Assembly: GCA_021234155.1 (NCBI GenBank)
Contig: JAJEKV010000177.1
Span: 312,001-376,000 of the forward strand
DNA: 64,000 nucleotides
Reading direction: 5' to 3'
Source: Isoetes taiwanensis
Taxonomy: Eukaryota; Streptophyta; Lycopodiopsida; Isoetales; Isoetaceae
Below, one piece after another: positions 21,742-32,403 of the stretch (position 1 is its first letter; every line of letters begins with the position of its first letter). The notes below the pieces were generated by a model that had not been told where the DNA came from, made no database searches, and was given only the letters and a program-made list of their open reading frames with translations. The position numbers and the translations under genes are program-made.

Positions 21742-24700
21742 TATAAGATCTAGTAATCATGACAACTAGATTTGGTGCAAATTTGCTGAATACAATTGAA
21801 GTTTTAAAGGGGATGGAGGGTTTCAAATGCGGAAGGAAAGTATTAGGAGCGTGCTTTCGAGTTTGAAAAGTTATGGTATCGATTGATGGTAGTGCGGTTG
21901 CAAGTCACGAGAGCAACTAGTTCGAGGGGATTCAAACTTCGGCTGCTAGCTCTAGTGCACAAATCAAGAAGGTGGTGCGCGTGGTGTCTCGTCTGGGGGG
22001 AACTCCCGCTAGCTTCGAAGGAGGAGACGCAAAATTATGGAAGCTCAAGCCATAATTATGTGCAAGGTAGGAACTGCCTTAAAGTTAAAACTTCGAGGTA
22101 TGAAGCCTAAAGATATGTGGGACTATCGATTAAACATTATGAACAAAAAGTTCCTCACAAATAGATATGTTGGAAAAGGAGTTAAGGAAGATGAAGCTTG
22201 TCGAAAAAAGATAACCTAACTAATTTTTTAGAAAGGTTTGACTCTATTATTGCAGATCTTGAAGGTCTTTGGAAATATTACGAGTGAGCGATGATCGATT
22301 TTGGCTTTAGCAAGGTCGGTTTCTCATAATAGTCATTTAGCAACTTTGCTCGAAATGTAGCTACTTCTAAGGAACATGCTATGATAATGATCGCATGACC
22401 TAATTTGAGCAATCTAATGTTGCACAAGAGGAGAGAACAATCTGCTTGAGGTATTGTACACCGGTAAGGCTAAGAAGGTTGGTTTTAAAAATTTTCACAA
22501 GAAAAAAAGTAGGGCCTTGCTATTTATGTAATCAATATGGTCATTTGAAGAATGAATGTCAAATAACATGAAAAAAGAATTGAGGTGTTTTAATTGTGAG
22601 GGCAAGGGCCATTTCTCTTTCAATTGCTCAAGTCCTAAAAAGAGGAAGAGGTCGTGGTAGATCTCGAGGTTCTGAGAGGGGGAAGAGGCAGGACAAGTTT
22701 CAGGGGTGGTGCAAGTGTCAATATAATGGAGAAGCATGAAAGTAGTGAAGGAGAGATAGAAGATGACACCTTGGAGGTAAGAAAAAACTTAACTTGTAAT
22801 GTTTCTCTATGTCCAAGAAGAAATAATAACAAGTTTGTGGTTATAGATTCAGGAGCAGAGAAAAGTGTGATGTGTGATATGCACATGTTAAAAAATGTGG
22901 AAAAGAAAGAAGGTCATGTTTAGCTTGGTGATGGAGGCCTGAAAAAAATAGAGGACTCTGGAGTTTTGGAGTTGTTTGATTTGAATGGAAAACCTGTTAT
23001 GCTGAAAGAGGTTTTGTGTGTACCTAGTCTTGTAAGAAATCTCATATCTGTGTGTCAGTTAGTGGATATGGGATACAAAGTTTTATTTGAACAAATCCAA
23101 TGTAAAGTATTTCTGAATGATGAATTAAAGTTCATTGGCAAAAGAGTTGGAAACTTGTTTGGTTTTAATATTGATCATCTTCATGAAGTTAATCTGGTAG
23201 AATATCCAGATATAAAACTTTGGCATAACAGGCTATGTCATGTGAATTCTGCAGTAATTGAAGCTCTAAAAAACAAGGGTATAATATCTGCAAAAGTAGA
23301 AGAAGAAGGAAAACTTTTATGTGGTGGCTGTCAGCTTGGAAAACAACCAAGATTACCATTCAAAAGGTCAAATAAAAGAGCAAAGGGCATTTTGGATTTG
23401 GTACACACGGATCTATGTGGTCCTATAAATGTTACCAGTTTAAGTGGACATAAGTATTTCATGACCTTCATAGACGATTTTAGTAGAAGGACAAAAAGTT
23501 ATATTTTGAAAACAAAAGATCAAGCAAGTGAGGCCTTGAAATTATTTATTCTTTGGCCGAGCTAGAGACCTGGAAGGAAAATTAAGTGTATAAGATCGGG
23601 CGAGGGGGTGGTGAGTATATATCGATGAATTTAAGTTTTTTTGTGTGCAAGCGGAGAGGAATCAAGAGGCAACTAACTTGTAGATACTCACCACAACAAA
23701 ATGGAGTAGCTGAAAAAGAAAGAACGGGACCTTACTAGATCTTTGTGAGATCCATGCTAAAATACTACGGCCTACCAAATTTTACGTGGGATGAAGGCGT
23801 GAAGGCAGCAGTCTATATTCAAAATTTGTTACCTTCAACAATCATAAAAGGTGCCATTCCCGAAATGCTTTGGTCTGGTAAGCTTCCATCTTATGACAGA
23901 TTTAAACCATATGGATGTTTATGTTTTGTTCATGTTCCTGAAGAATTAAGAAAGAAATTGGATGATAGGGCATATATAACATATCTTGTAGGATATGATT
24001 CAAGCTCAAAAGCATTAGACTATATGATCCAAAGAAGGAGAAAAATCATAGTTAGCGGGGATGTTATTTTTAATGAGAATGAGTTTTATAGAAGGATTCC
24101 CATGGTAAACTTCGGAAACTCCATGTGACAATAAAAGGAAAGATGTTATTTCAAAAATACAACAAGAAATAAATAAAGAAGAAGATAAAAGCGAAAAGCT
24201 TGAACAGGCAGATTTAAGTGATTCTCGACAATGAGTCGAAATTCAAGAGTTAGAAGTTGATCATGGTATTAAACCCAAGAGAAAGCCAAGACGAACTGAA
24301 GCTCAGATTTTGGCAGAGGAAGCTAAACATGTTTTAGAATCACATGGGAGAAATGAAACTGGAAGAAGCAAAAGACTTCGAGATCTGTTGCGGGGAGAAA
24401 TTATCTGATGTTTGACATTTTGATATTAGAAAATGATAAAATACCTCAAAATTATGATGAAGCAGTGCATGATTCTCATGGAAAAAACTGGCTAAGTGCC
24501 ATGGAAGAAGAAATGAGTGCTTTTAAGAGAACAAACACTTATATCGTAGTAGATATGCCATTGAATAAGAATATAGTTGGAAGTAAATGGATATATCGAG
24601 TGAAACCGGGTGTTGATAAAAGAACAAAAAAATTCAAAGCCAGACTGGTTGCTCAAGGGTTCACACAGAAAAAAGGGGAAGATTTTGATGAAACATTCTC

Positions 24701-25030
24701 ACCATTAGTGAAGATAAACAGCTTAAGAATGCTATTGGCTATTGCAAATGCCTGTGATTATGAAATACATCATATGGATGTAAGTACATCATTTCTGAAT
24801 GCTAAATTGGAAGAGGAAATATATCTGAAACCTGCACCTGGATTTGAAGAAGAAAAAGGTAAAGTGTGGAGGTTAAATAGAGCAGTGTATGGCCTTAAGC
24901 AATCTCTCAGAGAATGGTATAAGTGTATGGATGGATATTTGTTGGAACAAGGTTTTGAAAAGCTCAATTATGATGGGAATATTTACAGATTTAAAATGGG
25001 AAATGACTGGTGCATTATTGCTACATATTC

Positions 25031-25448
25031 TAAACGAGGTGCACCCTGGACTACCACAGTCGTCGGATCTGTCAATCCGACGGCCCAGACTGTATGTTGG
25101 AGCCTCTGGACACCTCTCGTTTCGATTATGCTCAATTATGATTGGGGACGCCTATGATTTTAAGATGTCGAATACGAGTTTGCCTAAGGTTTTGATGGTA
25201 TATCGAGCCTCTATACGGTTTCGCTTAAGCTTTTAGAATATGAAATACGGGGATTCGAACCTCTACCAAAATAACTCAATGTCCTAATAAGACTACTTTA
25301 ACCAATCTAACCAGTGAGCTAATGTGACTATTTTTTATCTTAAATCTATGTTTTTTTTTTATAATAACCCATTGAATTGTTTTAGGGATATGGTCTATGA
25401 TTTCAAGAATTATATCTATATCAAATCCCCCTGGAACCCCCTGTTATT
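25031..25448 (-). mobile_element. 418-bp insertion in the Copia RT with a tRNA-like promoter
   Basis: The string TTGCTACATATT is present on both sides (25019-25030 and 25449-25460), a 12-bp TSD with some further similarity upstream. It splits the RT just before YVDD. The interior has a tRNA-like segment on the minus strand, a perfect 8-bp-stem hairpin (CGTCGGAT and ATCCGACG, 25061-25082) and an inverted pair AAACGAGGTG / CACCTCTCGTTT around that hairpin. A tRNA-derived SINE fits best, although the tRNA part is not at the very 5' end and no A-rich tail is seen. Confidence 0.7.
25245..25328 (-). other. tRNA-like segment with A and B boxes
   Basis: On the minus strand TTAGCTCACTGGTTAGA is a good A box, and GAGGTTCGAATCCCCG, about 55 bases later, is a perfect B box. 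The stems are imperfect and the anticodon arm is not clear, so it is a Pol III promoter of tRNA origin rather than a tRNA gene. Confidence 0.7.
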
Positions 25449-26440
25449 TTGCTACATATTTGCTTTGTATGTTGATGACAACATTATGGTAGCTAATGGA
25501 AGCAAAGTACTAAACCATTGCAAAGATATTTTGAAAAAGAGATTTCAAATGAGTGACCTTGGAGAACTCAAAAGATTTCTGGGAATTGATGTATACAGGA
25601 ATAGAAGTCAACGGATACTAGCTCTGAGTCAACAAGGGCATATTCAAAATATGTTAAAGAGATTTTATATGGAAAATTGTAATGTGGCACATACACCCAT
25701 GGTGCCTGGTCATAAAATCTCTGCAGACATGAGCCCAAAAACTGAAAAAGAAAGCAAAGAAATGGAGAAAATACCCTACAGGAGTTTGATTGGGTGCTTG
25801 TCATATGTGGCAAACTGTACTAGACCTGACATTGCATTTGCAGTTAATATTCTCAGCAGGTACAATAATAAAGCTGGAAGAGGTCACTGGAATGCAGCAA
25901 AAGGAATCTTAAAATACTTAAAAGGTACGATGCATTATGGTATTCTATTTAGTGAAGCTAATCTGCAGTTGCAAGCTTATTGTGATGCTGATTGGGGAGG
26001 GGATTTAGACAAACGAAAATCTACTTCAGGGTATGTGGTTCTATTAGGTGGAGCTCCAATTGCCTGGAAATGTAAAAAGCAAGGAAGCATTGCACTATCC
26101 AGTGCTGAAGCTGAGTATAATTCTGCAGCCTTGTTGACTAAAGAAATAATTTGGGAAAGAAGACTCATGGAAGAATTTGGATTTCCACAAACAGGACCAA
26201 CAGTTCTCTATGGTGACAATACTAGCTGTATTGCTATGACAAAAAACCCAATTCTGCATGAAAGATCAAAACATATTGATATAGAGGTTCATTTTATCAG
26301 GGATATGGTAAAGAAGGATCAGGTGCATTTAACTTATGTTAGTTCACAAGATCAACGAGCAGATATACTCACAAAAGCCTTACCATTGTCCAGATTTCTG
26401 GAATTAAGAAGTTTGCTACACTGTGACAACAGGGAATATC

Positions 26441-26454
26441 ACATGAAGGGGGAA
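26441..26454 (+). promoter_or_regulatory. Copia polypurine tract
   Basis: ATGAAGGGGGAA lies directly upstream of the 3' LTR and primes plus-strand synthesis in this family. Confidence 0.85.
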
Positions 26455-26921
26455 TGTTAAAATTATGTGTCATGTGACATTCGAGCACATAAGGGGATTA
26501 GTGACCACATCTTGGCTCCCCTAGGCTAATGAGGATTCATACAAGCATTCATGAGAAGCAGTGGCAGTGAATGCAAGAAAAAAAGCATAGAAATTGAAAA
26601 GTGGCGGGCAGGTACTACCCAGACGTTGCTACGCCCGCCAGAAAACGCTTGATACCCCCTGCCCGCCACTTAGGGTTTTGGGTTGACTGGTCAAATGGGT
26701 CAAAGTCAACGACAGCTGGAACTTAAGGACAGTAGGGCATGCACGATTTGACAAGTGGATATATCCAGGTTGACAAGAAAATAAATAGATGAATGATGGT
26801 GATAAAAAAAATGAGTTGAGTGCAGATACAGGTGCGTGTATGCAGCGATAGGAGTGGGTGGGTTTGAAGGAGACAGAGTCTTGGCATACTTGGGTTCAAA
26901 CCCCAAGCTCTGATTCTAACA
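26455..26921 (+). repeat. Copia 3' LTR, 467 bp
   Basis: TGTTAA to CTAACA. Nearly identical to the 5' LTR apart from the 44-bp deletion and three substitutions. Confidence 0.95.
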
Positions 26922-27010
26922 ATTCTAAAAACTCAATATCAATTACTAGGTGCTACTCAATATCAATTACATGGGAAAGAGCTTGTGGATATGACATCAA
27001 GAATGACCAT
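26922..27010 (+). repeat. End of the duplicated PPR 3' flank
   Basis: Continues the similarity to the reverse complement of 28217-28295 directly after the Copia TSD, and ends near AATGACC. Confidence 0.85.
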
Positions 27011-28216
27011 ACAGATTATTACTGACCTTTGGACCTGTATTGATTGTCGTACATTGATCGTATCTCAACAATGGTCACGCAATGAGAACAAAGTTAACGT
27101 TGTTTCTATTGACAGGTACAATTGTCATGTAATTTTCTTGAGCATGAAATAATGATTGTGTATACTGGTAGGCCCGAGGTTCTTCTTATTTTTGCATTTA
27201 TTTTCTTACTGGGTAAGTTACATTTGGAATGTGATAGTTGTTCTTGCAGAATGTTGCAGCATGCTTGTATGTAGAGCCTTTAATGGTATGTTTGTTATAT
27301 GCTCTAGATTACTTCAATTCTTATTTGTAATTATTATGCAACCAACAAGATATGTGCAATCTACTTCTCTTTACTTATTTCTGAGAACTTAACCAAATGC
27401 CAAGGCAGTCAAACAGAGAGAAGACAATGAAGTTATTATAGACAACTCACTCCTTACAAAATTGATTCCTTGAAATATTTATTTTAAAGTAACGCAGAAA
27501 GTGAGACGAAGATTATCCATCATATTATGCTCTTAAGGGAATGGGTCTCACAAAACCGGTTGTTCTATCTTTCCCTCATTTCTACCATGTCTTATACAAA
27601 CGTTACCAGCTTGCAAAGAATTTAATGCAATGCTTATTGCATGAATGTAAGGCTAGAAATAATGTTAAATTCAATGTGAAAGCAACAAATTTGACATGTG
27701 ACATGGGGTTTTGAGATCTAAGGATATGAAAGCTATATCATTCAATTTAATATTTCCATAATCATGTTGCCAATCAAAGTTCATTCATATTTTAAGATGA
27801 TATCCGTGCCTATTTTTCAAACCTAGTCAGTGCTCAAGCTCTATAGGTTTCGGGACATCATGTAGCTTTTGTTGTTCTTTGGGAAAAGCTGTCGGTTGAT
27901 AGGATGCAATTTCATTTTTTCCTTCCCTTACAGAATTATTTGGTGATTGATTTCATTGAGCATTAGCAAAAGCTATATGCTCATGCTAATACTGTTATTG
28001 CAGGCAGGTGAATTAATTCATATTGCTTCTTTACTTTAGTGATATTCCACACTTTCCGAAGAGCTGCTTAAAGTTTCCTCTATTAGCTTGAAGGTCTTAA
28101 TATTCATCCCCCATGTTCTAAACCACAATGCAATGTCAACATACTTGAGGTTAGAAAACAACTTATGGGGTAGTTTGTAAACATATGGGACTAGCAAACG
28201 TTGTACCCACGTGGGT
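27011..28216. other. Spacer between the two PPR copies
   Basis: AT-rich. A 78-codon ORF at 27156-27392 has no recognised family. This spacer is the loop of the inverted duplication. Confidence 0.45.
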
Positions 28217-28433
28217 CATTCCTGATGTCGTACCCACAAGCTCTTTCCCATGTAATTAATATTGAGTAGTACCTAGTAATTGATATTGAGTTTTTGGAAT
28301 TTTGTGCTTTTCGTGCTAAGAGTTGACTGAAGCTGAAGCTGCAGCTTGGAAGTGCATAATGCAGACTACTTTCACAAGATCGTGCAGTTTTGCTGGTGAA
28401 TACTTCCGTCACCAACTGTTGCAAGCATTTTTT
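28217..28433 (-). other. 3' flank of the PPR gene with empty Copia site
   Basis: Homologous to the flank of the left copy. At about 28290 the minus strand reads AAAATTCCAAAAACTC without any insertion, where the left copy has the Copia element between duplicated ATTCT. Confidence 0.85.
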
Positions 28434-31046
28434 TTATAGCTTACTAGAAGTTGTATAAATATTCTTCATCAGCACATATGCTGAAGCATCTTCATTGTCA
28501 AGTGCTAATACAGATTCAAATGCAAGCCTTCCAATCACTTCATTCTTCCAGTTTTGACAAGCACCCAATACTGTCTTCCATATTGTTAAATTAGGATCAA
28601 ACGGCATGTTCGTCACCATTTGAGTTGCATCATTTAGGTGATTGGCACGACAAAGGAGATCAACTATACAAGCATAATGATCTAAATTAGGAGTGATTGC
28701 ATAGTGCACACACATCAGGTGAAACGACTTCTTTCCCTTGCCAACAAGACCAGCGTAACTGCAAGCATTAAGAATAGAGAGAAATGTGATGCCATCTGCC
28801 TGGATATGTTCCTTTTGCATCGTCGTAAACAGACTAAAGACACGTTTGGCATCTCCGTGGCGAGCATATCCCGCCAGCAGTGCATTCCATATTACTAAAC
28901 TCTTCCTGCTTATCGAGTCATCAAAGACCCTCTCAGCATCAACCATGGCCCCACATTTACCATAAAATCCGATCAGACTCGCCACTATGACTTCCTCATT
29001 CTGAAGTCCAGCATAGCAAATTTGAATGTGAACTTTTTTTCCAAATTCCAAGGCCACTAGATTGCCACATGCCTTCAACGCAGCAACATAAGTTAAAGCA
29101 TCTGGAAGGAAACCTTCCTCTTGCATTTGAGCAAATAATTGTAAAGCCAAATCACTTTCCCCAGTTTCCGCATACCCAAATATCATAGCAGTCCATGAGA
29201 CTAGAGTGTACCGTTCCATCTTGTCAAAAAACCAACGAGCACGCTCCATGGTTCCACATTTTGCATATACATCCACCAATGTACTCGCCACAAACATGTC
29301 ATTCTCATAGCCCCTCTTTGCCAGTTGTGAGTGAATACATACAACTTTCTCTAATGACCGGATTTTCACAATTTTACCATCAACTCGCTCACCATATTCT
29401 TTCGCTGCGCATGCAGCACATGCCTTAAGTGTTGCAACATAGGTTGGATCATCTGGCATAAAACCGTCATTTTGCATTCTGATAAACAATTTTAAAGCTA
29501 GTTCGCTCTCACCACTATCTGCATAGCCAAATATCATGGCATTCCATGATACTAAGTTGTAATAAACCATCTTGTCAAAGACCTGCCTAGCGTGCACCAT
29601 GCTCCCACATTTGGCATACAAATCCATCATTGTATTAGCCACAAAAATGTCCAAATCATAATCATGTTTTGTAAGTTGGGAGCGAATAGACATGCCTTGC
29701 TCTAGAGACTGTACCTTTATAAGTTTGTCTTCGACTGGCATGCCAACCTCTTTTGCTGCACAAATAGCACATGCCTTGAGTACAGCAACATAAGTACGAG
29801 AATTGGCTACAAGGCCATCTTCTTGCTTGCAAAAAAATAACTGTAGAGCTAAATCGCCTTCCCCACTCTCGGCATACCCAAATATCATGGCAGTCCATGA
29901 CACTGGATCATGATGGGATATTTTACCAAAGGACCAGCAAGCATGATCCATGCTCCCACATTTGCCATAGACATCTACAATCGTATTTGACAAGAAAATG
30001 TCATATTCATAGCCCCTCTTTGCTAGTTGAGAGTGAATAGATTTAACCTTCTCTATTGACTGTACTTTTACTAGTTTGTCGTCAACTGCCATTGCATCTT
30101 CTTGTGCTGCAAAACTAGCACATGCCTTAAGCACAATTAGATACGTCTGAGGATCTGGAATGAAACCTTCATCTTGCATTCGTGCAAACAATTCTAAAGC
30201 CAAATTGCTCTTCCCGATCTCTGTATGGCCAGATATTATAGCAGTCCAAGACACTAAATTGTGATGTGGCATTTTGTCAAATACCAATCGAGCATGCTCC
30301 ATGCCCCCACATCGACAATATGCATCCACCATTGCACTTGCCACAAAAATGTTTGAATCATACCTGAACTTTGCAAGTTGAGAGTGGAAGGATATGACCT
30401 TCTCTAAAGACTGTACTTTCACAGGTTTCCCGTCAACTTGTTTGCCATTTTCATTTTCTGCACAACTAGCGCATGCCTGAAGTGCAGCAACATAGGTTCG
30501 AGAATTTGGCATAAAACCTCTTGCTTGCATATGAGCAAATAACTGAAGAGCAAAATCACACTCCCCACTCTCTGCATATCCAAATATTAAAGCATTCCAG
30601 GATACAAGATCATGCCGGGGCATCTCATCAAAGACACGCTGAGCTTGCACCATTCTGCCGCATTTGGCATACATATGCACTAGGGTGGTTGCCACAAAAA
30701 TGTTGGTATCATCCCCACTATCGCTCACATTCCCATGAATTCTCATCCCTGTTTCCAAGTCTTTTAAAGTGGTACATGCTTTCAACGCAGCAACTAACAT
30801 GGAAGGATCTGGCTTCAACCCATTCTGCAATGCCTTCTGATAGATTACGATAGCTTCTTTGCTTTCCAATTTTGCATTTGAATGGCCGTTCAGTTCATCA
30901 TATAGTCCCCGTTTATGGTATGAACTCACAGAATAGTCCTCTAAAGAATTTAGACTAAATGTTACCCATTTTGGGCAATAGTAAACCTGGACAGAGAGGC
31001 TTTGGAGATGCAAAAAGTCAAAACATTGTGGAGTTCTCTGGAGCAT
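28434..31046 (-). CDS. PLS-class pentatricopeptide repeat protein, 870 aa
   Basis: One open frame without introns, as usual for plant PPR genes. Residues 1-60 are a non-repeat N-terminus that may hold an organelle targeting signal. Residues 65-790 are successive P, L and S motifs: FDxMxxxxLVSWxAxIxGY cores recur at about 148, 267, 382, 499 and 616, a period of 115-119 residues, each followed by an L motif (TYVAxLKACA). Four of the L motifs (about 190-215, 308-332, 425-450, 542-567) contain an extra stretch built on VDxKxVKVQSLEKV; the first and last L motifs lack it. The C-terminus has an E1-like helix pair (LTIWKTVLGACQNWKN) and stops at TTSSKL, so E2 and DYW domains are absent. By family it binds organellar RNA and takes part in editing or processing; without DYW it would need a partner deaminase. 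Start choice: the first ATG of the frame; an internal Met is possible. Confidence 0.88.
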   Translation of the reverse strand: MLQRTPQCFDFLHLQSLSVQVYYCPKWVTFSLNSLEDYSVSSYHKRGLYDELNGHSNAKLESKEAIVIYQKALQNGLKPDPSMLVAALKACTTLKDLETGMRIHGNVSDSGDDTNIFVATTLVHMYAKCGRMVQAQRVFDEMPRHDLVSWNALIFGYAESGECDFALQLFAHMQARGFMPNSRTYVAALQACASCAENENGKQVDGKPVKVQSLEKVISFHSQLAKFRYDSNIFVASAMVDAYCRCGGMEHARLVFDKMPHHNLVSWTAIISGHTEIGKSNLALELFARMQDEGFIPDPQTYLIVLKACASFAAQEDAMAVDDKLVKVQSIEKVKSIHSQLAKRGYEYDIFLSNTIVDVYGKCGSMDHACWSFGKISHHDPVSWTAMIFGYAESGEGDLALQLFFCKQEDGLVANSRTYVAVLKACAICAAKEVGMPVEDKLIKVQSLEQGMSIRSQLTKHDYDLDIFVANTMMDLYAKCGSMVHARQVFDKMVYYNLVSWNAMIFGYADSGESELALKLFIRMQNDGFMPDDPTYVATLKACAACAAKEYGERVDGKIVKIRSLEKVVCIHSQLAKRGYENDMFVASTLVDVYAKCGTMERARWFFDKMERYTLVSWTAMIFGYAETGESDLALQLFAQMQEEGFLPDALTYVAALKACGNLVALEFGKKVHIQICYAGLQNEEVIVASLIGFYGKCGAMVDAERVFDDSISRKSLVIWNALLAGYARHGDAKRVFSLFTTMQKEHIQADGITFLSILNACSYAGLVGKGKKSFHLMCVHYAITPNLDHYACIVDLLCRANHLNDATQMVTNMPFDPNLTIWKTVLGACQNWKNEVIGRLAFESVLALDNEDASAYVLMKNIYTTSSKL

Positions 31047-31381
31047 TGAGAACTAAGAAGTAGAACAACGCCCAATGTGGATGAAGTACTTACCTCAATT
31101 GAGACTTCTGCCCTAGGTTGCAATTCCGAACCGATGAAGCTATGCAATTCACTCCAAAATTTTCTTCTCGTTGTAACAACTGCACTGTGGACAACATATC
31201 TGGGTTAGATTAGCTTCCTTGCCAATCAGGAAAGATAATCAGGAAAAAGCACAAGATCTACATCAGAACCTCACCTCAGGCATGGTGAGAGCAAAAACGT
31301 AAGAAGAAACTGAAAATATGAAAGATAAGGCTAATTTGTGTGGCCAATCTTATATTTCAAATCTGAGAACTGGCAGGGCCT
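31047..31381 (-). other. Upstream region of the PPR gene
   Basis: Short candidate 5' leader between the PPR start and the MULE. No TATA box or splice site can be assigned with confidence. The MULE inserted about 345 bp upstream of the start codon, where it could affect expression. Confidence 0.35.
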
Positions 31382-32403
31382 TTAAATCTAGGGAAAATTG
31401 TAAAAATGCCCTTCTATTTTCTTGTAATTATTGAAATGCCCCTATATTTCATTATTTGTCAAAATACCCCTGTAGCGAACCTGTTCCCTGTAGCAACCCC
31501 TGTAGCGAACAGGTTTGGAGTACCCATTCCATGAATCCCGCCTAGATCCTCATCTGAGCTGTCGAAATAAGCTCGGATTTCTCCCTTTTTGATCTGTTTG
31601 CTTCCTTCCTCCTCAAATCTGCCCTGTTTTCTGGGTTGTGATCCTTTCCCTTTTCTGAATCTTAGGAACCCTATAATCCCTGTTGATCTTTTCGCCCTTT
31701 TTGCCTCCATATTTGATACATCTTCGGCGCTGCTTCTGTGCCTAATGAAGTGTAAACGAAGCAAAGAAGACCACCATGAAGAACCCTTGTTTCTTGTTTC
31801 TTTTCCTCTTGTTCTGCTCCAAATCCGGCGATTCTAAGCTCCCATTGTCTGTTTTTGTCTGAATCGGATGATGCATGGAAAAATTCCCATATGAGCGATG
31901 GAGATTTTCTTTTCCTTTTGGTTTCCGACCCAAAAATCCCACATCGCTAGTTTCAATTCTTACCGTTATGGGCGCAGGAAAGGCTGCCGCTGTTGGGTTC
32001 CACGCTCCCTGCTTTGCCATGGGGCTCGTTTAACTCTGTTGAGAGCATAAATGTGGCCTATGCACTGCCAGGTTTTGAGTTTAATCCTTACACGTGACAC
32101 GGATGATCAGAAGAAAATATTTGTGAATTTCAAGCATACTGTGCAGAAACTCGATGCAAATAGGGCTTTGATGTGTACAGATCTGATAGAGAATTTCTGA
32201 TTGCCGCACCAAATCGTGCCCCAATACCAGTTTTTGGGCTCGTCTCATTGCACAAACCCCTGTATAAGGAACAGGTTCGCTACAGGGGTTCTACAGGGAA
32301 TAGGTTCGCTACGGGGGTATTTTGACAAATAATGAAAATACAGGGGCATTTCAATAATTACAAGAAAATACAAGGGCATTTTTACAATTTTCCCTTAAAT
32401 CTA
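31382..32403. mobile_element. Mutator-like element (MULE), 1004 bp with 9-bp TSD
   Basis: TTAAATCTA flanks both sides (31382-31390 and 32395-32403). The element starts GGGAAAATTGTAAAAATGCC, and its other end is the same inverted; the terminal repeats run about 115-130 bp with few mismatches. 9-bp TSDs plus long TIRs define MULEs. No transposase is present. The interior is non-repetitive, which is the layout of a Pack-MULE carrying captured sequence (inference). Confidence 0.93.
31776..31862 (+). CDS. 28-codon signal-peptide-like ORF inside the MULE
   Basis: ACCACCATG is a good start context. The product begins MKNP, followed by a run of Cys/Phe/Leu (residues 5-14) and a small polar tail, so it looks like a signal peptide cut off by a stop. 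It could be the first exon of a captured secreted-protein gene. Two further open stretches to the right (around 32035-32090 and 32090-32195) read as plausible coding sequence in different frames. Very short; treat as a hint only. Confidence 0.2.
   Translation: MKNPCFLFLFLLFCSKSGDSKLPLSVFV

Larger units (their letters stand above)
22037..26460 (+). pseudogene. Copia gag-pol, multiply frameshifted
   Basis: Gag begins near 22037. Two CCHC knuckles follow: CYLCNQYGHLKNEC at about 22515 and CFNCEGKGHFSFNC at about 22585, in different frames. The protease is marked by VIDSGAEKSVM near 22840, followed by a stop at 22921. The integrase has the zinc-binding H-H-C-C part (LWHNRLCHVN...CGGCQLGK, 23215-23340), then HTDLCGP and FIDDFSRR (to 23490), and breaks near 23560. 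A weak continuation is at 23745-24128. The RT fingers/palm (GSKWIYRVKPG, KARLVAQGF, HHMDVSTSFLN) lie at 24408-25018. The palm motif YVDDN and the remaining RT and RNase H (CDADWGGD, STSGYV, SSAEAEY, KHIDIEVHFIRD) form one open frame at 25467-26460. The order INT before RT identifies Copia. Confidence 0.93.
21219..26921 (+). mobile_element. Ty1/Copia LTR retrotransposon, complete ends, coding region dead
   Basis: Perfect 5-bp duplications ATTCT flank it (21214-21218 and 26922-26926). Both LTRs start TGTTAA and end CTAACA. It has a primer site, gag with zinc knuckles, protease, integrase, reverse transcriptase and RNase H in Copia order, then a polypurine tract. It sits in the 3' flank of the PPR pseudogene; the homologous flank of the other PPR copy (about 28285-28300) has the empty site. 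The coding region has several stops and frameshifts and a 418-bp insertion. Confidence 0.96.

Noticed and set aside
31459-32020. Minus-strand ORFs of 101 and 92 codons inside the MULE
   Set aside because: They run into the terminal repeats and lack motifs; the plus-strand signal-peptide-like reading is at least as good.
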